A stretch of 64,000 nucleotides of DNA from Clonostachys chloroleuca. Its lineage: Eukaryota; Ascomycota; Sordariomycetes; Hypocreales; Bionectriaceae. The position numbers were made by a program, and so were the translations under genes. Positions 21,284 through 31,505 of this stretch are shown one piece after another (positions within the stretch are counted from its first letter, which is position 1; each line of letters begins with the position of its first letter). Below the pieces are notes generated by a model. It saw only the letters and a program-made list of their open reading frames with translations, had not been told where the DNA came from and made no database searches. The stretch lies in assembly GCA_037952775.1 (NCBI GenBank), contig JBANAY010000004.1:4092001-4156000 (forward strand), in the 5' to 3' direction.

Positions 21284-21821
21284 GCGACGGTCCAAGCTGT
21301 CATAGGACAGAGACGCATGATCAGAGGCTGCGTTTCCTTTGTTGGATATTTGATTGGGTAATAATTGAATATCGTAGCCCTGGACTTAGTGCTAGCGAAT
21401 GTTGTTATACTGTGATGGACATTTTTGGTGACAACAGTCATTTGTTACACTTAACGAAATCATGATATTGCCACAGAGTTTGGAGTGTTTCTATTCCAAA
21501 ACTGGCAATAATGTTTTCTGTTGTGGTAACTGTGAATCTTAAGAGTCTCGAATCTCTCCCAAAGACTCAAGTTCAAGATTTATCTGTGTTTTGTCCTGTG
21601 TGGACGAAACACTCGAGCTATCTAGGGTAGGCCTACATGAAGGGACAATCAGGCCTTCCTTTCTTCAACAAAACTTGCAAGATACCCTCTCAGCTCATTT
21701 AGATATCGGAGCTCTGCACGTATGGAGTGTTTGGCTGTTGGGGCTTAGCTGGCTACAGGTTACATCAAATGAATCATGAGATGATACGAATGTCATGTAC
21801 ATCGTGTATATGGACATTGGA
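21284..21821. other. Gap between convergent genes
   Basis: 3' regions of the Zn2Cys6 and ESCO-finger genes. On the minus strand I looked for a missing acetyltransferase domain downstream of the finger and found none. Confidence 0.5.
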
Positions 21822-22713
21822 CTATATTAAGCTTTCCTCCTTTCTCTTGCGCACGCGGAGCATTGCCGTATGCCGGTTCTTGTGAAATTTGACATCGTCA
21901 GGGAAGAAAGGATTCCAAACGATATTGCATAGGCTGCATTCGGAAAAGGGGGCCTTTGACGATATGTTGAGCGTCGTTTGGACCAAAGACTTGTGCGCTG
22001 ACTTTAATCTGGACACGGAACTCGTTTCCGAGGTTGTATCGCTCTCTGCCGGTGACCCGTTGCGATATAATATTGATCCAACATCTGTCTTTGACACTCG
22101 GGTTTTATTGTGTATTCTAATACTCTCCTCCAAGTCGCCCATGGGGGTCGAGAGAGATTCTTCCAGCTCTTCGTCCTCGCTTGATTCTTCTATCGATGTT
22201 TGTGTTGTTGGTCTCAGTTTCAATAGGCGCGGCGCCCTTTTTCTTTTGACTCGCACAGCTGGAGGTGTCTGTGGACTGGGCGGACTCGACGGAGAGGTTC
22301 GGTTCTTCGAAGGCAAATCGCCCGCGACTGCCTTTACTGGCTGGAAATAATTGAGGATTGACAACTTCGGCTTTTCCTTGTCGTCGAGTTGCTCTTCTCG
22401 GTCGTGGCTATCTCGATCTGTGCTCGGCTCTTCTTTGTGTTCGGCTTTAGGTGAGCTCTTCGAGTCCCTTTCTGGCATTTCGACAACATTTATGTTTTGG
22501 TCGTCCTGCGAAGTCCTTCTTCTCTTGGCTGGTGGCTCGCTGCGCGTCTCTGGGACTGTGGAAGTGGTCCGGCGCCCGTATGTGCGGACGAGTTTTCGGT
22601 GCTGCTTGGGAGGCATCCCGGGTTTGGTTCTGTTCAACCTCGTGAGCGAAGGATACGAGTAGCTAGGAGAGAAATTATACTTACATCGCGTAATCTGGCG
22701 CTGTAGTGTTCAT
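21822..22713 (-). CDS. ESCO-type zinc-finger protein without acetyltransferase domain
   Basis: Exon 1 is 22713-22685 (MNTTAPDYA) and exon 2 is 22629-21822, with a 55-base intron (GTAAGT..CAG) and phases that join, giving 278 residues. The N-terminus KQHRKLVRTYGRR and the C-terminal finger (CSLC followed by HKNRH, in FSECSLCNIVWNPFFPDDVK) match the zinc finger of the cohesin acetyltransferases Eco1/ESCO. The intervening 180 residues are disordered and charged. They contain KLSILNYF, which resembles a PCNA-interacting box without its leading glutamine. The GNAT acetyltransferase domain that follows the finger in Eco1 is absent: the protein ends about 14 residues after it. It may be a regulatory paralogue or a truncated Eco1. 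Probably nuclear. A shorter start at MPPKQHRK is possible. Confidence 0.7.
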
Positions 22714-23237
22714 TGTGGCATACTGTTCGAGCTCCAGCACAACAAAACGTATGGGTTTGATGCCGACTTTGTCTTGGGTTTTGGGTCGCGCTTTGTGTGG
22801 ACGATTTGCGAAATTAGGCAGAAAGAATATAGATGATATGGGTATCGTTAAAAAACAAACATCGAAAATTGAAACACACGAAAACAGTAGGAAAAGGATG
22901 CTCTTGACTCAATTTACATGTTTATCGAGAGACCCTGGACGGAGGCTTTTCGGCATGGGATGATATGCCGTGGATTAGATGGAAGCACGTATGTTGCCCC
23001 ACTTGGAAGACGCGTTTGACGCGCCTTGACTCGCCCGCTCTACGCGCCGTCACATGTCCCATTATTCAGGACAGTGAAGACCGAAAGAGCGAGATCTTCA
23101 ATACATGCTTGCATGCTGCAAATCCAACGGGAAACGCCAAGTAACTACAACACACGACTATGCTGCCGCGAGTCCCGCATGCGAGTTACCACCGAAATTT
23201 GTGCTACCATGGATCTATTAATGTGCCAAACCTTCGC
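22714..23237. other. Intergenic, no gene seen
   Basis: Upstream of the ESCO-finger gene and downstream of the Vma12 gene, both on the minus strand. Nothing beyond short frames. Confidence 0.5.
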
Positions 23238-24129
23238 TTAGCTATCGTCCTTCTTGACCGCCGGTTTTCTTTTTCTCACACCGTCTGGGTCGTTATCCTT
23301 CTCTTGTAACAGAACTGATTTCTCGTCATGCTGCTCTTGGCTCTCTTTGCCAACAACCCATGTCTCCACCACTTCCTTGACTTCTTTGATGGCGCCCTGC
23401 TTCTTCTTTGCATCTCCCATTTTCATTACGTATATTAAGTATACCGCCACCTCCGCGATGGCTACCACGATGCTGCCGCTCATCGTCAACAGCAACCTGG
23501 CTGTCGTACTCCACCATCGGGCGACAACCCACAGGGTTCCCGCCACGCCGAGAATGCTCACAACAAAGTTGATGATGAGCATGACTTGGCGGTGTACTTC
23601 TTCGTAGGTCACATCATCGTCGCCCAAGTCGTCCTTTGAGATAGGTTCGTTCACAGAGGCAAATGCCTGGCGGGATGAATGGGGGAAGCGGTCGTGGAAG
23701 GATTCTCGGCTGTCGGAAGCGTTCACCATGCGCTGGTAAGATCGTTCTTCTTCTTCATGTCGTAGACGTGCCATCAATGCCTTGAATTCCGGAGTCTAGC
23801 GCCACGTGTTAGTAAAATTAGAGACAAGCAAGTGGTTGATGGCAGCTGGCTCGACTCCAGATGGAGAGACGTACTGGCTCAGGTTTGGGAGGCGGGGGAG
23901 GAGTGTACACCTCAGATCCGCGTAGTAGCTTCTCTAACGTAAAGTCGGATGGATCTTCGGATTGTCGGAGACTGCGGCTGAGCTGTATGATTTGGCGATG
24001 GGCTATGGGCTTGCCAACTTCTGGCTCTATCAACGAGGGCTCGGTGTCGTCGGCTGGCTGGCTGGTCTCATTTGCATGCGCCCGGTTTAAACCCTCCACA
24101 ATGGAGGATGTCATTGTGAGGAGAACCAT
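23238..24129 (-). CDS. vma12: V-ATPase assembly factor Vma12/Vph2
   Basis: ER membrane protein needed to assemble the Vo sector of the vacuolar H+-ATPase, working with Vma21 and Vma22 (known role of the family). Exon 1 is 24129-23875 and exon 2 is 23795-23238. The 79-base intron has a GTACGT donor, an ACTAAC branch and a CTAG end, giving 270 residues. The family core is recognisable in LEKLLRGSEVYTPPPPPKPE, followed by PEFKALMARLRHEEEERSYQ across the junction. Two membrane segments lie at about residues 155-185 (VMLIINFVVSILGVAGTLWV) and 190-215 (LLTMSGSIVVAIAEVAVYLI). A charged cytosolic tail follows. Confidence 0.88.
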
Positions 24130-24664
24130 GTTTGAGGTGTCTGCTCCAGCATCTGTCGTGTATGCGATGTGAGTTGCGATAAAAGAGGATGACGTTGACA
24201 GGAATCGACTCCGACCGACTACTCTTTGCCTGCTGCCTACAGCGAAGCTGCTGCTGCAACAAGCGAATCAGCCTGTGCTAATCAATCATCGGGAGCTCTG
24301 CTCAGTGACCAATGAGGAAAGAAAGCACAAAGCCTGGGTGGACCCCTGTCGACGACATTTCCGGCTTGAACCGTGTGTCTAGCGCCAATTGGAAAAGTTG
24401 ATTCGATGCAGCGGCAGACACCAAACTGCCCAAAGAGCGACATTTGAGCTTTGGATTCTATATTAATTGGGTGATACAATGCGATTCGGACGGCTACGAT
24501 AATTTTCTCCGATTTTCGTCACTCTCTTGTTCTTCCCGGTGCTTGTCTGACATCCAATTCCGACCCTGGCTCCGCGACCCGAGCCCATACGATTTTTTTT
24601 CACGACGGCCTAGTCTAATACCTACATCATCACTCGTGTGCCCCAAAAAGCCCTCTCACGAGGC
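24130..24664. other. Divergent promoter region, vma12 / COQ1
   Basis: About 530 bases between two divergently transcribed genes. No coding evidence and no clear specific sites beyond AT-rich blocks near 24460 and 24590. Confidence 0.45.
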
Positions 24665-26177
24665 ATGTTGTCGACAATGCAGCTCCGGCCGGGAGCTACA
24701 GTACTACTCGATGCCGCGGCAGCCACAAAATCCGCCGTGGTAACATGCCACCTCTGCCAACAACCCGCCCACATCCTCCGAGCTCCCGCTGCGGCGAGGA
24801 GAACGCAGTTCTTTAACCAACGCCGAGGCTTGCATTCATCCAACCGGCGGGACTCAGCATGGGCCGCCGCCGTCCAGGTCGCCTCGAATGTGGTCGGGAA
24901 CGTGGTAAAGCAGGCTGCCAAGGACAAGGGCATGACCGTTGACCCTCTCCGTACGGTCGCCAAAGAGATGAAGTTCCTCACAGGCAATATCCGCAAGCTG
25001 CTCGGGTCAGGCCACCCCTCGCTTGACCGAGTCGCAAAATACTACACCCAGGCTGAGGGCAAGCACATCCGGCCTCTGATAGTCTTGCTCATGAGCCGCG
25101 CCACACATCTATGCCCCAAGGCCGCCTCACTAGAGAACTCCCCGACCTCGAGGGGCATCGATACTTCGATATCGCCCATCCAGATCCTGGCAGACGTCAA
25201 CCCCTCTGCCAACCCCCTCACAGCCTACGACACGAAAGAGTTGCCCGAGGAGGGGAACCCAGACATCCTACCGAGCCAAAGACGACTCGCCGAGATCACA
25301 GAGCTGATCCATACAGCTTCTTTACTCCACGATGATGTTATCGACCATTCTGTGTCACGCCGAGGCTCCCCCAGCGCCAACCTCGAATTCGGCAACAAGA
25401 TGGCCGTCCTCGCCGGCGACTTCCTCCTCGGCCGCGCCTCCGTCGCCCTCGCCCGTCTCCGCAACGCCGAGGTCGTCGAGCTCCTCGCCACCGTCATCGC
25501 CAACCTTGTCGAGGGCGAGTTCATGCAGCTCAAGAACACGGAGCGCGACGAGCGCTCCCCCAAATACTCCGAGGAGACCCTGCAGTACTACCTCCAGAAG
25601 ACGTACCTCAAGACGGCCTCCCTCATCTCCAAGAGCTGCCGCGCCTCCGCCCTCCTCGGCGGCGCGGACGCCGCCACCGTCGACGCCGCCTACTCGTACG
25701 GCCGGAACCTGGGGCTCGCGTTCCAGCTGGTGGACGACATGCTCGACTACACGCGCTCGGGCGCCGAGCTGGGCAAGCCCGCGGGCGCCGACCTTGAGCT
25801 CGGACTGGCTACCGCACCCCTTTTGTTCGCGTGGAAGCAGATACCCGAGCTCGGAGCGCTGGTCGGGCGCAAGTTTGAGCAGGAAGGAGACCTCCAAAGG
25901 GTGAGTTACCAATCAAGTGGAGTTGACGTACCAGTGCCTACATATATGCACCTCGCACTGTTGCATTAACCAAGAACAAACAGACTTGCTAACATAATTC
26001 ACCCCCCTCTTATAGGCCCGCGAATTAGTTCTTCAGAGTGATGGCGTCGAGCAGACCCGCGCTCTGGCGCAGGAGTACTCGGAGAAGGCCATGAGTGCCA
26101 TTGCTCACTTCCCCGAGAGCGAGGCCAAGGACGGTCTGATGGAGATGGCTCACAAGACGATCAAGCGGAACAAGTAG
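24665..26177 (+). CDS. COQ1: Mitochondrial polyprenyl diphosphate synthase (COQ1)
   Basis: Makes the long isoprenoid tail of ubiquinone by condensing isopentenyl diphosphate units; it acts in the mitochondrion. Exon 1 is 24665-25900 and exon 2 is 26016-26177, joined in phase 0, giving 465 residues. The first aspartate-rich motif is LLHDDVIDHS (about residue 222) and the second is QLVDDMLDY (about residue 356). The lysine/arginine-containing GKHIRPLIVLL lies before them. The N-terminal 70 residues are rich in R, A and S and lack acids, as expected of a mitochondrial presequence. The ATG at 24665 is the first in frame; the upstream GTG is not a likely start. If the intron is retained, the frame ends at 25969. 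Confidence 0.92.
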
Positions 26178-27224
26178 GCTCTCTACTTTATGGGTAATAT
26201 GCACACGCGCAACACCTCATCCTCTCCACCAACACATCTCAAAAACCATTGTGTATTACATGTAAAAATACCGTTATGTTTGCATTTTTCAACTTAGAAG
26301 GGAGGCTAAGGTCCGGGAGCTTGTTGATTTATGATGAAACGGGGTTCCGACAAGAGGATGCATGTCATGATTTGCGGCAATGACGGGGACTTGCTTTGTG
26401 CATTTGGCATATCTACAATTACTATATAGACCAACAGGCGTGGAATCATTCCCCTTTTATCTTCTGGTTCTGGTGCCCGCCATTATTGAAGGCTTGTCCG
26501 GCTATGCTGTAGACTACGCAGCACTTTCGTGGTTGTGATTACCATTGCTTGTGAGCATGAATATGAGATGAGGCCGCTGAAATTACTTGACACGGGACAT
26601 ATGGGAGCTATGATAGCGGTAATGTAAGAAGACCACTTCTAGACCCTTAGACCCCGTTGGATCTTACCGCCTTTACGGCTTCGGGCAGACGTGGTCAGCA
26701 CAGGTTGAAGCTACGAGACCAGGAAGGGTAGTGCACTAGAGAGATTTTACGTACAAGAATCCCGAGGTTTGGACTCTGGGAGAGAATGCGCGACCGGAGC
26801 CGGCCGGTGTTGCTCCAGCTAGTGAGAGAGAAAAGAGAAGGAGAGAGAAGAATGTAAACCCATTGTGGAGCCAGAAAGGACGGTGATGCCGCATCATCAG
26901 TCCCGGGCCGGGGCATCCTGCGAATGGCGTCGGTTAGAGTTACTCGAAGATTATTTGATATCCTGGCGTTACTCGATGGAATTGACCAAAAGCGTCCTTG
27001 CTGAAGCGATATGATAGGGCAGGGCTCATGTTGGTGTGAGAGGTGGGGACGGCGCTTCGCTGGTGCCTTATTATCCGAATAGGTTAGACTCCGTCTGTTG
27101 CCAGATGACAAAGGCTAATGAATGACCGGCCTCGTGTTGAGTTTTTTCTCCTTTAGGAACGCGTTGTCCGTTGTTTTACCCTCCGTGGCTGGACCGATCT
27201 GTGTGAGTGAACCTGAATTCCCGA
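26178..27224. other. Intergenic, no gene supported
   Basis: About 1 kb. A minus-strand frame of 138 codons (26695-27111) lacks any domain or plausible splice context and is not called. Confidence 0.45.
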
Positions 27225-27618
27225 GATAATCAGCCACTGATAACGGAACTGATCATGATAAGCCCATGGCCGACGGATCGTTTCTGAGGCGGCGAAAGAT
27301 AACGATTCACCCCGCAACGAGATAAGAGGTGGCAGGAGGAGACAGACAAGCAAGCCACCGCTGCTACCCCAGGTTCCAGGATGACATCTCGGGGGCCAGG
27401 GTCGTTTGACAATAGCCGGGGGCCCATTCGCCTTTAAATTAGGTATCTTTCGAGTAATAGAAACTGGTTTCGAGGCAAGGGATCAGGGGATGGTTGAGGA
27501 GGGCGAGGTGCGATACCCAAAGTGGTCACGGCTATTCCTTATCTCGCAGTGCCCCACCATCGGCGAAGTTCGCGAATGGGGCCTTGCTTTGTTCAGTCGC
27601 ACACTGATAAGGGATAAG
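27225..27618. promoter_or_regulatory. Cluster of GATA motifs upstream of allantoinase
   Basis: Seven GATAA words on the plus strand at 27225, 27239, 27257, 27298, 27321, 27606 and 27613; four are GATAAG. At least one TTATC lies on the other strand near 27539. HGATAR is the known binding site of the AreA/NIT2 nitrogen regulator, and allantoinase is a classic nitrogen-controlled gene, so this is probably its activation region, 240-640 bases before the start. Confidence 0.6.
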
Positions 27619-27860
27619 GTGGGAGAATGCCGCAAAGACCCGTCCATGTGCAAAGAAAAGTAGACAGGCGGCAGTCATGCACTGACTCCCTTTTCCGCGG
27701 GGCACCCGGTCAAGTAAAAGAAGCACGTAGCTCCCGCTCGTTCCTGTGATCCCTTCTCTCTTGTCCTTGCTTGAGCCGTAGTTGAGAACCTGAATAGACC
27801 TCCCACAACCCCCCTACTCCCATCCCATCTCTCGACTCAACTCAGAATCGGCGAGCCAGC

Positions 27861-29525
27861 ATGACTGTCCAGAGCTCGTCAGACGCGGAAGCCCTCGTGG
27901 TCCTTGTCTCGTCTCGCGCCGTCATCACCCTCCCAGACGACTCACTCCTCCTTACTCCGGCCACGATTACCATCTCTCCCACTTCAGGGAAGATCATTTT
28001 CGTCGAGCCCACGATTCGTGACGCCTCAAGCTTCCCAGAAACAACCACATACATTGACTATTCCCCCCGCATTCTGCTACCCGGCCTCGTTGATGCCCAT
28101 GTACACCTCAACGAGCCTGGTAGGACCGAGTGGGAGGGTTTCTGGACTGGTACCCGGGCCGCAGCCAGCGGAGGCGTCACCACCGTAGTCGACATGCCAC
28201 TTAATGCAATCCCGCCCACTACCACAGTCAAGGGCTTCGAAGAGAAGCTCGCTGCCAGTCGTGGTCAATGCTGGGTTGATGTCGGGTTCTATGGAGGCGT
28301 GATCCCTGGAAATGCCAACGAATTGAAACCTCTCGTAGAGGCCGGTGTGCGCGGTTTCAAGGGGTTTCTCATCGAATCCGGCGTAGGTTCATTTGCGATT
28401 CAGAATAATTGAACGTGGGCGTGCTAACGAGTGCTCAATTAGGTCGACGAGTTCCCTGCCATCTCTTCAAAAGATGTGGCGCTTGCCATGGAAGAGTTGA
28501 AGGACTCCCCTACTACCCTCATGTTCCATGCCGAGATGATCCCGCCCATTACCGATTCGGTCGGAGATGCTGTCCAGGCCTCGGAGCCACCCTTGAAGCC
28601 TCACGGAGAGCTTTCCGCTTATAACACCTTCTTGGAATCTCGCCCTCCCTCATTCGAGACGTACGCCGTCGAAGAGATCCTCTCTCTGGCCCATATCGCC
28701 CCCGAGCTGCAGTTGCACATTGTACACCTTTCAGCCACCGAATGTATCCCGATCCTACGCGCGGCCCGGGCCAAGGGTATCAAAGTCACCGCTGAGACAT
28801 GCTTCCACTACCTTGGTCTCTCAGCTGAGGAGATTGAGAAGGGCGACACAAGACATAAGTGCTGCCCACCTATCCGCGAGGAGAAGAATCGGGACGGCCT
28901 GTGGGAAGAGCTCACGTCAGAAGGATCCTGCATCCGGACTGTGGTCTCAGATCACTCACCATGCACACCTGAGCTGAAACTCCTGCCTGGTCACCTGGAC
29001 CGGCCCGCTTTGCTTCGCCCGGCAGTTTCGCACTCCGACTCCGGTATCGACGTCACCTTGCCAGAGGAAGAAGTCCAGCAGGCAGCGAAGCAACTCGAGT
29101 CCCGGGGAGATTTCTTCGCGGCCTGGGGTGGCATCTCATCCGTTGGCCTTGGTTTGCCGATTCTTCACACGAAATCCCACTCTCGTCTCCAGCGCTCCCT
29201 CCCCGCACCCTCGATTATTGACGTGATTCGTCTGTGTAGCCAGGCTACGGCGGCACAGGTCGGTCTATCGCATCGCAAGGGTGGGCTGCGTGAAGGCTTG
29301 GACGCCGACATTTGCGTATTTGACGAGAATGAGACATGGACCTTCCTTCAAGGCGACATGCGGTGGAAGAACCGCTGCTCGCCGTGGGAAGGCCACAAGT
29401 TCGTCGGTAGGGTCCGAGAGACCTGGCTGAGGGGCCAGAAAGTCTTTGACCTAGGCGCCAAGGGTGACGGGTTCACCTGTGCGAGCCCGCTGGGCGAGAG
29501 CATCACAGAAAAGCGATTTGCTTGA
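27861..29525 (+). CDS. Allantoinase
   Basis: Hydrolyses allantoin to allantoate in purine-nitrogen use. Exon 1 is 27861-28382 and exon 2 is 28443-29525. The 60-base intron has a GTAGGT donor, a GCTAACG branch and an ATTAG end, giving 534 residues. It belongs to the amidohydrolase fold. The metal-ligand HxH is in [18 protein letters not shown]; the lysine expected to be carbamylated is in [11 protein letters not shown]; further ligands are in [16 protein letters not shown] and the aspartate of [11 protein letters not shown]. The C-terminus has [18 protein letters not shown], the usual small domain. The GATA cluster upstream fits nitrogen catabolite control. No other purine-degradation gene is adjacent. 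Confidence 0.9.
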
Positions 29526-31505
29526 AGTCATGAAGGAGAACGTGTTTTGGCTAGGATGTCACCTTGGAATAATTTACTTGGGCATTTGGATAATTGGACC
29601 GCGTTCATTTAAGTTGGGTGGTGGTCATGAGGGGAAGCGACGATGTCTCGGAGGCCGGAGAAAGAGCTCCTTGTCGCTGTGGAAGGTTCGACCAGAGCAT
29701 TTTTAGGGCGTTTGCATTTGGAGAAAGCAAAATGGCATTGGGGAAATACATGATAGAATTGATATTTGACAATGAAACTGCTATTATTTTATGATTATTT
29801 GGGGCCCTGATTGAATTCTGTCATGACTAATAAGAGAATTTGACAAAGATTGACTTGACAGGGACGTCATTATTGTCACAATTTCAGGTAATGGATGAGG
29901 TGCTGGTGTTGGAGGCACCCGCCCGGCGACAAGGTAAGGGGCTATCGCTTGGGGGCTAATGCGGGGTATTCTGCGGTTTCAACAGCGCCGCGAGTTGTTT
30001 ATTTTCTTTGTTATGGACCAGATTTCTTTTTCCATCAGGGTGGTCGAGTACGTCCCTTCTTAAACCGGATGTGGCACAGAATTAATTACCCTTGGTGGTG
30101 GCTCAACTAGATTCGCTACCTCCGCTACGGTCTCGTCTCTAGAGAGGAGACTGGGAATGCTGGGCCTAGGTCTTAGAGAGCAGGTCATCAATTCACATGT
30201 CTCCCCATATGGGTCCCTAGGGTTCTCGGGCGGCCGACTTGGTTGTCTCCTGGAATGGATGATACGCTTGTCAGGCCTGTCTTTAACCCTTTCGTGCTGG
30301 CGCCTCTCCCGGTGTCAACAACCAATAAAATGGATCCGGGGAACAGCTACACCATGGATAATGGGCATTAATCAATATCTTTGACGGGCGATTTTTGGTC
30401 CGTGCCCACCACCCAGTAAAGTTCACCAGACGCCTCGCACAGCGCGTGGCGATGCTGAAATTCTAAGCCATAATATAGATCTTGCAATATTGTTAGACTG
30501 TGATGCCATTTTCCTAGAACTCTGGACAACCATCCCTCTTCAAATGGCATTTCACCTGCAAGCTCCTTTCATTTGGCCCCCTCTGCCTCAATTTGCTAAA
30601 GGCTGCCAAGCCTTCAATGTGATGAACCCCGGTCGCTGTGCCTTATGTCCGTGCACGACCAGCATGTTGCTCGTGTCGGGAGGGCCAATACGCGTATCGC
30701 TGTCGATAGAAGTGAGGAATGACAGTACCCCATTCCCAGCCTGGCCCTGTTCCGGCAGGATTTCGTCTCTCAGGCAGGCTTACAGGTGCAGGGTCGTTAT
30801 GGGTCATAAATATGCTGAGGTGGTGTTCAGTAACTGCGCCGGTTCTAGGTGCGCCATAAGACAGCGTAAATTGCGCATCGGCGCAGTGAAACCTCAGTTG
30901 GGCGGAGGCGGAGACAGTTCCTTCCGCTTATTGCATATGTGGACGTGAGGCCAAGACCGAGAGGTACCTTTGCCTCCTGCCACCGCCGCAGTACTTAGCG
31001 GTGATTGAAGCAGGTACGATGGTTGAATTGGGGAATTGATTGGCCGTGGAGCAGGAGCCACGGGAGTTTTGCTATCCGTGGTTCAATCGTGATTGGCACT
31101 CCACTCCACTGAGCTAGGATCCACCTCGGTTCGCAGGCGGATTGGAGATTAGCTCCAGGCCTTTTTAAGGAGCTCCCGGACGCCCCCATTCAACCGGCTC
31201 GGTCAATATTTATTCTTTGGTATGCCACGGTCGCGACGGCGATCTGACCCTTCATGTTTCTTTGGTGATTTCTTCTGTGGGAGTATGGCATAGTAGAAGC
31301 CCTGTGACAACACCTCCGCCTTTGTTTTTATTTGATTTGATTATTCCGACAACGATCGAGCACGGAGAAAAGAGAGAACGTTGCGAGACAAAATGTCGAG
31401 ATAGCTTTGCTTGCGCCTGACAGTACCGAACCTGTCAACTGAATTACTCCCTCTGCAATTTTTTGCGCCACAACGGCAATCCCTTGATTGTAGACGACCG
31501 CGGCA
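29526..31505. other. Long intergenic region before the ABC transporter
   Basis: About 2 kb without a supportable gene. The largest frame (30490-30948, plus, 152 codons) is cysteine- and proline-rich, has no domain and probably arises by chance. The region is probably the promoter and leader of the transporter plus the 3' flank of allantoinase. Confidence 0.45.

Noticed and set aside
25355..25912. Long frames in other registers within COQ1
   Set aside because: Shadows caused by strong third-position GC bias; the COQ1 reading is unambiguous.
26695..27111. 138-codon minus-strand frame
   Set aside because: Composition is not coding-like and it lies in the probable regulatory region before allantoinase.
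30490..30948. 152-codon plus-strand frame
   Set aside because: No domain or splice context; it probably arises by chance in a GC-rich intergenic region.
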